From positions 1 through 22,610 of the forward strand of contig JAQUYY010000004.1 in NCBI GenBank assembly GCA_028691575.1: a DNA stretch of 22,610 nucleotides, in the 5' to 3' direction. This document shows positions 6,982 through 14,646 of the stretch, in pieces. Origin of the DNA: Candidatus Gastranaerophilales bacterium (lineage in GTDB: Bacteria; Cyanobacteriota; Vampirovibrionia; Gastranaerophilales; JAQUYY01). Made by a program: the position numbers and the translations under genes. Within the stretch, counting starts at the first letter, position 1; each line of letters opens with the position of its first letter. Below the pieces are notes generated by a model, which was given only the letters and a program-made list of their open reading frames with translations, searched no databases and had not been told where the DNA came from.

Positions 6982-7296
6982 TCATTCCGGTATAGAATCC
7001 ATTATTTGCATGATTGAATTTAACATCTGATTTTTAGCACCAATAACGTTATACATAGCTTCTGTTTGTGTTGTGCTTTCCTCTACGGTTAGAGCGAGTT
7101 TAATTTCATCGCTTTCACCTGCGTTATATTTTTCAAGTTCATTTAAAAGTTTTGCTTGTGCGCTGATAATTGCCTCATCTTCAGAAACAGGAATACTCAA
7201 CGTTCCTGATAGAGAACCTTGAGATTCTAGTGCAGATTGCATTTCTTGCAAACCGGGGACTTCAATTGAATAATTTATGCCATTGATGCTGTCCAT
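6982..7296 (-). CDS. Unknown 104-residue acidic helical protein
   Basis: I do not recognise this protein with confidence. It is acidic, lacks Cys and a signal peptide, and its second half (from about residue 48, AKLLNELEKYNAGESDE...) reads as two amphipathic helices ending in AKNQMLNSIMQIMDSIP. The helix pattern, an acidic start to a VEES segment, a V...K helix and a terminal IM, is loosely like the C-terminal helix of FliE or SctI inner-rod proteins, but no diagnostic residues settle it. GGGAA lies about nine bases upstream of the ATG. It is alone on its strand, between the converging radical SAM gene and a strong terminator that closes the next minus-strand gene. Confidence 0.65.
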   Translation of the reverse strand: MDSINGINYSIEVPGLQEMQSALESQGSLSGTLSIPVSEDEAIISAQAKLLNELEKYNAGESDEIKLALTVEESTTQTEAMYNVIGAKNQMLNSIMQIMDSIPE

Positions 7297-7363
7297 AGTT
7301 GAATTATTCCCAATAAATGATTATTTATAACAATTTAATTTTTTTTGTTACATAAGAAAATAC

Positions 7364-7400
7364 AAAAAAGCTGTTTTTGCTTTTTGGCAAAAACAGCTTT
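7364..7400 (-). terminator. Strong rho-independent terminator of the 62-residue gene
   Basis: A perfect 14-bp stem (AAAGCTGTTTTTGC at 7367-7380 with its complement at 7387-7400) encloses a 6-base loop. Read on the minus strand the stem is followed by an unbroken T run and TATTTTC. It lies 33 bases after the stop codon of the minus-strand gene at 7434. Confidence 0.85.
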
Positions 7401-7433
7401 AATCAAACCCCTGTAACCCACTTTAGTTTTTAA

Positions 7434-7622
7434 TTAAACGGTTACTTTAGACTTTGATTCTTCGTCTATTTTAGAATTTTTAATTCGGAACTCGTGTAGC
7501 GCTTGTAAAAATTCTTTTTCGGGATTTCCATACTCGTAATCCCATAGATACTTGGTGCTGAAATGAGATTGGGAATGTGCTTGGAACATTTTTTTGAAGG
7601 ACTTTAGAAAAGAAGATACCAT
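7434..7622 (-). CDS. Unknown 62-residue protein with strong expression signals
   Basis: This is a small hydrophilic protein (MVSSFLKSFKKMFQAHSQSH...), with a basic amphipathic N-terminus, an aromatic patch (KYLWDYEYGNP) and a lysine/serine-rich tail. I know no family for it. Several signals say it is a real gene: GGGGAGG seven bases before the ATG, a perfect TATAAT upstream, and a strong terminator directly downstream, so it is a monocistronic unit. The first 15 residues could form an amphipathic helix that touches membrane, but no true transmembrane segment exists. Copies of a direct repeat begin right at the expected -35 region, so expression may depend on a regulator binding there. Confidence 0.7.
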   Translation of the reverse strand: MVSSFLKSFKKMFQAHSQSHFSTKYLWDYEYGNPEKEFLQALHEFRIKNSKIDEESKSKVTV

Positions 7623-7666
7623 GGATTGACCTCCCCTAGCTTAACACATACAGAAAAACTAACTAT

Positions 7667-7672
7667 ATTATA
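7667..7672 (-). promoter_or_regulatory. -10 box of the 62-residue gene
   Basis: A perfect TATAAT on the minus strand, about 45 bases before the ATG at 7622. No good -35 hexamer is found at 16-18 bases; the region instead holds the first TTAGG repeat, which would fit an activator-dependent promoter. Confidence 0.45.
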
Positions 7673-7690
7673 CAATATTTTTTGTTCATA

Positions 7691-7785
7691 TTAGGTTTTT
7701 TAATTATTTCTTTACATCGAAAAACTTTTAATAGGTTTTTTTATAGAATTTGACTTGTTATTAGGATTTTTACATTTCTTTACAG
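7691..7785. repeat. Spaced direct repeats between divergent genes
   Basis: TTAGG-T/A-TTTTT followed by ATTTCTTTACA occurs twice (starting 7691 and 7761) and a third partial copy, ATAGGTTTTTTTA, starts at 7731. The AGG centres lie 40 and 30 bases apart, close to whole helical turns. The repeats lie in the 513-base gap between the minus-strand gene at 7434 and the plus-strand unit at 8136. Confidence 0.5.
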
Positions 7786-8135
7786 GGCATTGCCGGATGC
7801 TTGAAAGCCTGTTTAGGGAAGTGTTTTGATGCTTTACAATCTCTTTTTGGTTTGTTAAAGTTAAATCATGGAAATTCACATTATGACATGTTTTTGCGGT
7901 TTTTAATCATGATAACCATGTGTTTGTAATGCTTTCAGGAAAATGAGCATGCTCTATTCCATGCCAAATGCGGTATGCAGGTAAATGTATAGTATTGTAA
8001 TAATTGTTCATTTTTTTGTTGTGTTCCATTGCTTACGGATTATAATTTTTATTAGTCAGTTGAACTTTAGTCAAGATAATTGCCACATATTATAGAGAGT
8101 GGTTTTTCGGGGTATTTTTTGGGAGGAATTAACGA

Positions 8136-8354
8136 GTGTTAAGAAGTAGGGATTTGGGTAGAGCCGCCTCGGTTAGAAGATGGACTCAAACAGCTCTTGA
8201 ATGTTATAAAAGAGGTTGCGTTTGCAGCGGATGTTTCTACAGAGAGTTTTTTGCAGCAAGCAGACAAAGATGTCATATGAAAGCAACTGTTTTAGAATTG
8301 GTTAGAACAATCGGAACACCTGATGTAGAACTTGAACAAGTAATTAATGATTAA
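8136..8354 (+). CDS. Small conserved-looking Cys-rich protein, likely metal-binding
   Basis: This is a 72-residue product starting at GTG, with GGGAGG nine bases upstream. It contains ALECYKRGCVCSGC and a further C before HMK: Cys at 23, 28, 30, 33 and 46, a spacing (CxxxxCxCxxC...C) suited to zinc or an iron-sulfur cluster. The flanks are basic (RRWTQTA..., SRQRC) and the C-terminal half (MKATVLELVRTIGTP) reads as a helix. I believe similar sequences occur in other Vampirovibrionia and some Firmicutes, but I cannot name a family or function; nucleic-acid binding or redox sensing are guesses. Its end overlaps the start of the TPR-protease by 8 bases (ATGATTAA), so the two are almost certainly one operon with coupled translation. 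Confidence 0.8.
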   Translation: MLRSRDLGRAASVRRWTQTALECYKRGCVCSGCFYREFFAASRQRCHMKATVLELVRTIGTPDVELEQVIND

Positions 8355-9774
8355 AAACAAACTATTTTTTATTCTTCTGGTAAGTTTTATAATGGGAATT
8401 GCACCTGCTTTTTCCTACGATTACTATGAATCAGGCAAAATATATTTTGAAAAAGGTTCTTATTATAAAGCTTATAGATGTTTTAAATATGTTCTTGAAA
8501 AAGATCCTCAAAACATTAATTATAGATATTATTATGCTCAATCGCTTTTAAAAAGATCAGCGTTTGAAGATGCTCAATCAGAATTTGAAAAAATTATTGA
8601 AATTGCTCCGTATAGTGATGAAGCATTATTGTCTTCTCAAGCAATATCTGATATTCAGACATTTTTAAGCCAAAAAAAAGCTTATAGAAATAAGAATTTA
8701 GAAGAATTTAAACAAAGTTCCAGTTATCTAGGATTTTCGAGCAATAATTATATTGATAATGCTCTAAATCAAGCAGGAAAAATTGTCCGCTGGAATACCG
8801 GTTCAATGCCTTTAAAACTCTATTTTTATCCTCCTTCAGGTGCGAGCGGATATCGTGAATCATACAAATCCCAATTTTTGGCAGCTTTAGATGATTGGAG
8901 TAGTGTTTTAAAAGGTGATGTATCTTATAATATAGTCAATTCAGCTAAAGAAGCAGATATTTCTGTTATATTTACTCCACAGATTGCTGATTTCAGCAGT
9001 AATGGCGGAAAAACCGGCTTTATAGCAGGTTTAGCCACTCCTTTTATTGAGAAAAATTTATTAAAAGGAGCTCAAATCAAGTTATCTACGATGAAGCCTA
9101 ATAATACTTCTTTTTCTGATAATGAGATGTATAATGTTGCTATTCACGAGTTGGGGCACTGTCTTGGAATTTGGGGACATAGCAGTGAGACCGAAGATGT
9201 TATGAGCTCGGTTAGTCATTCACATCATGATATGCAAAAACAATCATTAACAGAGCGAGACAAAAATACCATAAAAATTCTGTATAAGCTGACTCCTGAT
9301 ATTTCTAATACAACAATTGTTGAGGATGGTAATTTTGATAATTCTAAAATCCTTGGTTCTAGCCAAGATAGGATGAATAGAAAACTTAATGAAGCTAAAG
9401 ATTATGTTAAAAAAGTTCCTTACTCGTATTTGAGCTGGAAACAATTGGGAGACGCTTATTTTAATCTTAAAAATTATAATGAAGCAATAACTAACTATAA
9501 AAAAGCTGTAGAACTTGATGAAACTCAATTGGATTCAAGAGCTGCACTTGGAATTGCATATATTCAAAGTGAAAATTATGTTAATGCAATATCAGAATTC
9601 AAATATTTAGCTGAAAAAGTTCCCTCTAATATAGCTTATTCTTATAATTTAGCACTTTTATACCATAGAAAAAATCAAAATTACATGGCTGAGGTAACAT
9701 TGAAAAAATTGATAAAAAACAACCCCGACGCCGGTTCTAATGATAAAGTTCAAAATTTGTTAAAAAATTTATAA
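8347..9774 (+). CDS. Secreted TPR-metzincin (matrixin-like) zinc protease
   Basis: This 475-residue protein begins with a typical Sec signal peptide (KNKLFFILLVSFIMGIAPAFS, cleavage near 23). TPR-like repeats follow at about 25-90 (KIYFEKGSYYKAYRCFKYVLEKDP). The central domain (about 150-315) carries the metzincin zinc motif HELGHCLGIWGH (267-278) and a Met-turn EDVM (M286); H267, H271 and H278 should hold zinc and E268 be the general base. The third His is one residue further than in classic HExxHxxGxxH, a variant I recall in bacterial matrixin-like proteins. C-terminal TPRs occupy about 360-465. The protease probably works in the periplasm or outside the cell, with the TPRs binding partners or substrate. 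No propeptide Cys switch was identified. It is translated from within the end of the upstream Cys-rich gene. Confidence 0.88.
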   Translation: MIKNKLFFILLVSFIMGIAPAFSYDYYESGKIYFEKGSYYKAYRCFKYVLEKDPQNINYRYYYAQSLLKRSAFEDAQSEFEKIIEIAPYSDEALLSSQAISDIQTFLSQKKAYRNKNLEEFKQSSSYLGFSSNNYIDNALNQAGKIVRWNTGSMPLKLYFYPPSGASGYRESYKSQFLAALDDWSSVLKGDVSYNIVNSAKEADISVIFTPQIADFSSNGGKTGFIAGLATPFIEKNLLKGAQIKLSTMKPNNTSFSDNEMYNVAIHELGHCLGIWGHSSETEDVMSSVSHSHHDMQKQSLTERDKNTIKILYKLTPDISNTTIVEDGNFDNSKILGSSQDRMNRKLNEAKDYVKKVPYSYLSWKQLGDAYFNLKNYNEAITNYKKAVELDETQLDSRAALGIAYIQSENYVNAISEFKYLAEKVPSNIAYSYNLALLYHRKNQNYMAEVTLKKLIKNNPDAGSNDKVQNLLKNL

Positions 9775-9849
9775 ATTATTTTAATATTTAGGGCAAAAAT
9801 TTTTTTCAGGGGTTTTTTATAAATAATCAGAACCAAATTGAGAGTTATT

Positions 9850-10686
9850 ATGCTAAAAATATTAAATTTTCGTCAACAAAACGTAATTTCGCCGGTTTTT
9901 GCAGGTAAAAGAAAACCATTGACAGATCCAAATCAAATTTGTCTTTTTGATAATGGATCTGCCAAAGATGTATTTGTATCTTCTGCCTCCAATAAAACAA
10001 TTGTAGTTGAAAGTAAATCAGCAACGATTTCTCCCATAAAAAAAGAACAAGCATCCCCGAAAGAAATTCTTATACAAAAAGCTGATACATATTTAGAAAC
10101 AGAGGCAAGACTATTATTAAATAAATCTCCAATAACGGGAAAACCGCTTCTTCATAGTAAAGATAATTTATCAAAACGTTCAAGACTTTTAGAAAAACTT
10201 GCAGCCGATAAGTTATATTATGATATACCTCATAAGGATAGGAGCATATTTACGGATACAATTTTGATAAGATTGCACGAAAAATTGGATGATGACGATA
10301 AATTGAAGGACGAAGTATTTTCGAAACTTTCTGGTCGGGTTGTTCTTTCAAAAATTTGTAATCCTAAAAAAGATCCCAAAATGTACTATACAAGAATGTC
10401 AATTATAAATGATGTTCTATTAAAGGATGTTATGTCAGATTATAATGATTTGGATAAAATAGTTTCTTCTGATAAAGAAGGTTGGTTTGGTTCAAAAGTT
10501 ATGAAACTTTCAAATTATAAGCATTTTATTGAAATTAATGAATATCATGACAAATATAAACTTAAAAAAATTAAAGATAATTTAACTTTATACAAAAAAG
10601 GATACGAAACACAACGAATAAGCTTTGGTTATCCAAAAGAACATCCGATAGAATATATTTTAAACGGCATTATTAAAAATTTATAA
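9850..10686 (+). CDS. Unknown 278-residue lysine-rich protein with N-terminal PVFAGK motif
   Basis: I do not recognise a family. The product is hydrophilic and Lys/Asp-rich with no signal peptide or membrane helix. Near the N-terminus it reads NVISPVFAGKRKPL (FAG at 17-19), like the NTVFAGNF of the protein at 18373 and the QVAFSGFF of the one at 19334. Residues ~75-130 (LETEARLLLNKSPITGKPLLHSKDNLSKRSRLLEKLAADKLYYDI) look helical with an NKSPITGKPL turn. The start could be TTG at 9838, but ATG 9850 follows GAGAG at a suitable distance and is preferred. The stop lies 14 bases from the stop of the convergent small gene at 10701. It may be a lineage-specific protein with a targeting or effector role, but nothing in the sequence proves this. 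Confidence 0.7.
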   Translation: MLKILNFRQQNVISPVFAGKRKPLTDPNQICLFDNGSAKDVFVSSASNKTIVVESKSATISPIKKEQASPKEILIQKADTYLETEARLLLNKSPITGKPLLHSKDNLSKRSRLLEKLAADKLYYDIPHKDRSIFTDTILIRLHEKLDDDDKLKDEVFSKLSGRVVLSKICNPKKDPKMYYTRMSIINDVLLKDVMSDYNDLDKIVSSDKEGWFGSKVMKLSNYKHFIEINEYHDKYKLKKIKDNLTLYKKGYETQRISFGYPKEHPIEYILNGIIKNL

Positions 10687-10700
10687 GAAATTTTTTTAAT

Positions 10701-10871
10701 CTAAGCTAAGCGATCTAAAATTTTAGCAGCATACTCATTTGCAATTGGTTGAGACAATTTGATATCACGACCGGCTTCATTCATAACTTTGTTTACATTA
10801 GGCTGAGAATCAAATGTTATAACTTTTTGAGCCGCCTTATTGATAATTTGCATATCTACGTTCATGTTCAT
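10701..10871 (-). CDS. Unknown 56-residue protein
   Basis: This small protein starts MNMNVDMQIINKAAQKVITF and ends EYAAKILDRLA. It has no Cys, signal peptide or membrane helix, and reads as mostly helical. An in-frame ATG 33 bases earlier (10904) would add MLIRRGGGILK, but those codons are the GGTGGAGGA ribosome site itself, and the extended -10 box just upstream predicts transcription starting near 10903, so the start at 10871 is chosen. It has its own promoter and convergent neighbours, so it is probably a monocistronic gene. I do not recognise it. Confidence 0.65.
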   Translation of the reverse strand: MNMNVDMQIINKAAQKVITFDSQPNVNKVMNEAGRDIKLSQPIANEYAAKILDRLA

Positions 10872-10909
10872 TTTAAGAATTCCTCCACCTCTTCTTATTA
10901 GCATTTTAT

Positions 10910-10918
10910 TTTATACCA
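10910..10918 (-). promoter_or_regulatory. Extended -10 promoter of the 56-residue gene
   Basis: On the minus strand TGGTATAAA (TGn + TATAAA) lies about 40 bases before the chosen ATG. Extended -10 boxes can work without a good -35, and none is evident. It places the transcript start near 10903, after which come GGAGGA and the ATG. Confidence 0.5.
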
Positions 10919-10956
10919 TAAGAAATTAAATATGTAAATATGATTTAGTGTAACTT

Positions 10957-12615
10957 TTACATTTTTAATTTGTGGAGTTTCTTTTTAAGACATTTAGAAA
11001 GACCTCCTTCAATGAATTTTACATCTTTATAGCCTTTTTCTTTTAGTCTTTGAGAAATTATGTAGCTTTCGAGTCCTCCTTCACAAAAAACAAAAACTTT
11101 ATTATCTTTTGGTTCTTTTTCGACTTCTTTATGACCGTTACTTTTTACACAATATTCTTCAATACATTCGTCCAAATCGCTGGCATTAACCATATAACAA
11201 TGTTCATGCTCTGATAAATATTTTTCAAATTCGCTGTACTTAACGGCTTGAGATTTTTTGTCCATTTTGTTTTTCAAAACTTGAACAGCAGTTAAAATGG
11301 GGTCTATTGCAGGAGAAAACGGCGGAGCATAAGTTAAATCAACTTCAAGAAACTCGTCTACTGTCATTTTTGCACTTAGAGCAGTTGCTATCACATTTGT
11401 TCTTTTATCAGCTTCTCCTTTTCCTATAATTTGTGCGCCTAAAAGTTTTCTTGACTTTTTATCAGCTAAAACTTTTATTATAAGCTCTTGAGAACCGGGC
11501 ATGTAGCCTGCTTTATCTCTATATCTGATTAATGTTTCTTCATAATCATAATTTAGAGCTTTCGCAGTTTTTTCATTTATGCCGGTAAAAGATACGGTAA
11601 AATCAAAAACTTTTGTTACTGCAGAGCCTAATACTCCTTTAAATTCGGCATTGCCTCCCGTTATGTTAATTGCAGCAACTCTCCCTTGTTTATTGGCAGT
11701 AGAACCAAGAGGAACCCAGGTTTCTTTCTTTGTAATTATATTATACTGAGAAGCACAGTCACCTGCTGCATAGATGTCTTTATTGCCGGTTTGCATATGT
11801 TTATTTACTTTGATTGTATTTTTATAACCTAATTCAAGCCCTGCATTTTTTGCTATTTCGCTATTTGGCACAACACCGATGCAAACAATTATAAAATCAG
11901 CATCGTAAGTTTGGCCGTTTTGCGTTTCAATTTTTTGAACGTTATTATTTTCGTCTTTTATTATTTTTTTAATACTGTCATTTGTTATAATTCGGCAATT
12001 TTTTTCTAATTCTAAATATGATTGAAGCTCTATTGCCATTTCTTCGTCTAATGCAGGCATAATCTGATTAGAAAGTTCGATTACGGTAGTGTCAACTTCT
12101 TTATTTTGAAGAGCCTCAAGCATTTCAAGTCCGATATAACCGCTGCCGATAATTATTGCTCGATGACCTTTTTGAGCTTGTTTTTTAATATTTTTTGCAT
12201 CTTCTATGTTTCTTACCGTAAAAATATTATTAGCATCAATTCCGTCAATATGAGGAATAACAGGTCTTGCACCCGTTGCAATTAATAATTTTGAATAAGA
12301 ATCTTCAAACGTTTCATGGGTTTCAAGGTTTTCAATCGTTATAGATTTTTTATCGGGATTTAATTCAATAATTTTGTGAGAAGTTAAAATATTGATATTT
12401 TCCTTTTCTTTAAAGGCTTCTTTTGACCTTACTAAGAGCCTGTTTGAGTTTTCAAAAAGGTTTTCTACATAATAAGGGATTCCGCAAGCAGAATATGAGA
12501 TATCTTTTCCCGCTGTATAAAGTGTTATTTTTAAATTTGGATCATCACGTCTTGCTTTTGCCGCAGCTTTTGTACCTGCTGCTACTCCGCCGATTATAAT
12601 CAGATGTTTTTCCAT
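10957..12615 (-). CDS. CoA-disulfide-reductase-like FAD/NAD(P)H oxidoreductase with C-terminal rhodanese domain
   Basis: This 552-residue flavoprotein starts with an FAD Rossmann fold (IIGGVAAGTKAAAKARR), then the single active Cys of the CoADR/Nox/Npx class in SYSACGIPYY (C44), an NAD(P)H fold GSGYIGLEM (157-165), the second FAD motif YAAGDC (282-287) and a dimerisation domain with DLTYAPPFSP (426-434). From about 455 comes a rhodanese domain whose catalytic loop is CEGGLES (C511). Proteins of this layout reduce CoA disulfide, polysulfide or CoA-persulfide. The rhodanese part has an extra Cys-containing stretch (HCYMVNASDLDECIEEYC). Likely roles are thiol-redox balance or sulfur handling in an anaerobe. 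The ATG has GGAG seven bases upstream. It follows dxr by 85 bases on the same strand and may share its transcript. Confidence 0.92.
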   Translation of the reverse strand: MEKHLIIIGGVAAGTKAAAKARRDDPNLKITLYTAGKDISYSACGIPYYVENLFENSNRLLVRSKEAFKEKENINILTSHKIIELNPDKKSITIENLETHETFEDSYSKLLIATGARPVIPHIDGIDANNIFTVRNIEDAKNIKKQAQKGHRAIIIGSGYIGLEMLEALQNKEVDTTVIELSNQIMPALDEEMAIELQSYLELEKNCRIITNDSIKKIIKDENNNVQKIETQNGQTYDADFIIVCIGVVPNSEIAKNAGLELGYKNTIKVNKHMQTGNKDIYAAGDCASQYNIITKKETWVPLGSTANKQGRVAAINITGGNAEFKGVLGSAVTKVFDFTVSFTGINEKTAKALNYDYEETLIRYRDKAGYMPGSQELIIKVLADKKSRKLLGAQIIGKGEADKRTNVIATALSAKMTVDEFLEVDLTYAPPFSPAIDPILTAVQVLKNKMDKKSQAVKYSEFEKYLSEHEHCYMVNASDLDECIEEYCVKSNGHKEVEKEPKDNKVFVFCEGGLESYIISQRLKEKGYKDVKFIEGGLSKCLKKKLHKLKM

Positions 12616-12700
12616 ACTTTTACTCCTATTTTTTGAAATATAAAAATAAGATACAAGAAAAATTATTGAATTTTAACCGACTTTTTACTTATTTTTTAAA

Positions 12701-13855
12701 TTATAATCTTGCAAGTTTTATATAGTCTATTTTGACCAAATTACGGGTTTGATTATCAGTATCTAATATTTCATTAAGAGAAGGGGTTTGAATATTATCA
12801 AATTTTTCAAGAGTTTTTTCTACAATTTTGCAAATATCTGTAAGTTTGATTTTTTCTTGTAAAAACATATTAACAGCTTCTTCATTTGCGGCATTTAAAA
12901 TAGCAGGATAAATTCCTTTTGCGATACCTGCTTCGTAAGCTAATTTCAGGCATGGGAATTTATTTAAATCAGGTTTTTCAAAAGTTAAATTTGAGTTTTG
13001 AAAAAAATTAAAGCTGTTTGTTTTTATTCCTTTAATTCGTTGAGGGTAAGTAAGGGCATATTGAATAGGAATGTGCATGCTGGGTAAACCCATTTGAGCA
13101 ATTATGCTGCCGTCTTTATATTCAATTGCACTGTGGATAATACTTTGAGGATGAATTACAACTTCAATGTTTTTATAATCCACATTAAATAAATGATGTG
13201 CTTCGATAACCTCGAGCCCTTTATTCATAAGGGTTGCGGAATCAACTGTAATTTTGTGTCCCATAGACCAGCGAGGATGGGCAAGGGTTTGATATAGTGT
13301 TGCTTTTTCCATTTCTTGAATGGATTTTTCTCTAAAAGGACCGCCGGATGCTGTTAATATCAGTTTTTGGATGTCTTTAAAGTTTTTTGCGCATTGATGA
13401 ATTGCCGAATGCTCACTATCTACGGGCAAAATATTAACATTATTTTCCTTAGCTTTTTTCATAACAATGCTGCCTGCACAAACGAGGGTTTCTTTATTAG
13501 CAAGAGCAATGTCTATACCGTTTTCAATGGCAGATAAAGTCGGATATAAGCCCATAATGCCTGAAACTGCAATAAGAATCATATCATTTTGTTTATTTTG
13601 GGCAATTTGGCATAAACCATCTTCTCCGTAGGAAAATTCAATATTTGGAAATTTATTTTTTAATTCTAATGAGGATTTTTCGGATTTTGTGCAGACAATT
13701 TTAGGATTAAATTTTTTAATTTGTTTTTCTAATAATTCAATGTTGTTCCCACCGGAAAGACCAAATATATTGAAATAATCAGGGAGTTTCGCAATAACCT
13801 CCAGAGTTTGTGTGCCTATTGAGCCTGTTGAACCTAAAATTGAAATTGTTTTCAT
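12701..13855 (-). CDS. dxr: 1-deoxy-D-xylulose-5-phosphate reductoisomerase
   Basis: Dxr (IspC) converts DXP to 2-C-methyl-D-erythritol 4-phosphate with NADPH, the first committed step of the MEP isoprenoid pathway. The protein opens with the NADPH loop GSTGSIGTQTLEV, followed by ALANKETLV, the metal site PVDSEHSAIHQC, TASGGPFRE, HPRWSMGHKITVDSATLMNKGLEVIEA-type catalytic segment, and the helical C-terminal domain with ILNAANEEAV. Length (384) is normal. A TTG at 13867 would add four residues, but GCAGG sits six bases before ATG 13855, so that start is chosen. Many bacteria place rseP after dxr; here the next gene is a CoA-disulfide-reductase homologue. Its promoter overlaps that of the divergent hydrolase gene. 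Confidence 0.97.
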   Translation of the reverse strand: MKTISILGSTGSIGTQTLEVIAKLPDYFNIFGLSGGNNIELLEKQIKKFNPKIVCTKSEKSSLELKNKFPNIEFSYGEDGLCQIAQNKQNDMILIAVSGIMGLYPTLSAIENGIDIALANKETLVCAGSIVMKKAKENNVNILPVDSEHSAIHQCAKNFKDIQKLILTASGGPFREKSIQEMEKATLYQTLAHPRWSMGHKITVDSATLMNKGLEVIEAHHLFNVDYKNIEVVIHPQSIIHSAIEYKDGSIIAQMGLPSMHIPIQYALTYPQRIKGIKTNSFNFFQNSNLTFEKPDLNKFPCLKLAYEAGIAKGIYPAILNAANEEAVNMFLQEKIKLTDICKIVEKTLEKFDNIQTPSLNEILDTDNQTRNLVKIDYIKLARL

Positions 13856-13885
13856 TTTTACCTGCAATTCATCCGATGTTTCCTA

Positions 13886-13892
13886 TATAATA
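13886..13892. promoter_or_regulatory. Overlapping divergent -10 boxes (dxr and hydrolase)
   Basis: The sequence TATAATA reads as TATAAT on the plus strand (13886-13891), towards the MBL-fold hydrolase, and as TATTAT on the minus strand (13887-13892), towards dxr. No clear -35 is visible for either. If both are used, the two promoters would compete. Confidence 0.4.
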
Positions 13893-13928
13893 TGATAAAA
13901 ATAACAAAATTATGCAGGAGAATTTAAA

Positions 13929-14567
13929 ATGATTATAAAAACTATAAAAGTAGGCTCTTTAAGTGTAAACAATTATATTATAATTGATGAAGAGACGAAA
14001 AATGCTGTAATTATTGATGCAGGTGGGGATTATGAAGCTATAAAACAAATTTTGGAACAATATAGTGTTAATTTAAAGTTTATTTTGAATACACATGGGC
14101 ATTTTGACCATATTTCAGGAGATTATGAACTTCAAGAAAAAGAAGGAGTTCAAATGTTTATTCATAAAAATGACGAATATCTTGTTGAAATGCTTCAATC
14201 TCACTTAAAAATGTATGAAATGCCAATGGTTAAGACTCCTAAAATTAATAAATTTGTTCAAGACGAAGAAACTTTGAATGTTGCTAATATGACATTCAAA
14301 GTAATTCATACCCCGGGACATACACCGGGAGGAGTTTGTTATTTGATTGAGAATGTCTTGTTTGCAGGAGATACACTATTTGCTCATTCAGTCGGCAGAA
14401 CGGATTTGCCAAAAGGAAGTTATGAGCAGTTGAAAACTTCAATTAAAACAAAATTATTTACACTTGATGATGGCATAATCGTTTATCCGGGGCATGGACG
14501 CTCTACTACTATCGGAGAAGAAAAATTAAATAATCCGTTTTTCGGTGCAAATGTTCAGGTATTTTGA
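13929..14567 (+). CDS. Metallo-beta-lactamase-fold hydrolase (glyoxalase II-like)
   Basis: This 212-residue cytoplasmic protein has the MBL zinc motif THGHFDH (55-61; H56, H58, D60, H61), then HTPGHTPGG (H131), FAGDTLF (D148) and YPGHG (H189), all ligands for a two-metal site. The short form without the C-terminal glutathione-binding helices typifies the YcbL/GloB-like hydrolases that cleave thioesters such as S-lactoylglutathione analogues; the exact substrate cannot be read from sequence. AGGAG stands upstream of the ATG. It is divergent from dxr and 79 bases before the helicase gene, with which it may be cotranscribed. Confidence 0.93.
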   Translation: MIIKTIKVGSLSVNNYIIIDEETKNAVIIDAGGDYEAIKQILEQYSVNLKFILNTHGHFDHISGDYELQEKEGVQMFIHKNDEYLVEMLQSHLKMYEMPMVKTPKINKFVQDEETLNVANMTFKVIHTPGHTPGGVCYLIENVLFAGDTLFAHSVGRTDLPKGSYEQLKTSIKTKLFTLDDGIIVYPGHGRSTTIGEEKLNNPFFGANVQVF

Positions 14568-14646
14568 TTTTTTAAAATATAAAGACACAATTATTAAGTT
14601 TTATACGTCATTATCATTATCGTTGATTTAATGGTAATATAGAGTT

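Larger units (their letters stand above)
7623..8135. other. 513-base non-coding stretch between divergent units
   Basis: Apart from the -10 box and direct repeats listed separately, I see no gene. The part 7860-7980 is unusual for its many CATG tetramers, including the 10-bp palindrome GAGCATGCTC (7945-7954) and a CATGCC/GGTATG hairpin next to it (7960-7977). The last 15 bases hold the GGGAGG ribosome site of the gene at 8136. Its size suggests upstream regulation of the Cys-rich protein/protease unit, or a small RNA. Confidence 0.6.

Noticed and set aside
7691..7785. CRISPR array
   Set aside because: The repeats are short, imperfect and unevenly spaced, with no cas genes nearby.
9247..9528. 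Minus-strand frame of 93 codons inside the TPR-protease
   Set aside because: It is Phe/Ile-rich antisense of Lys/Asn-rich coding sequence with no ribosome site, and the TPR frame is clearly coding.
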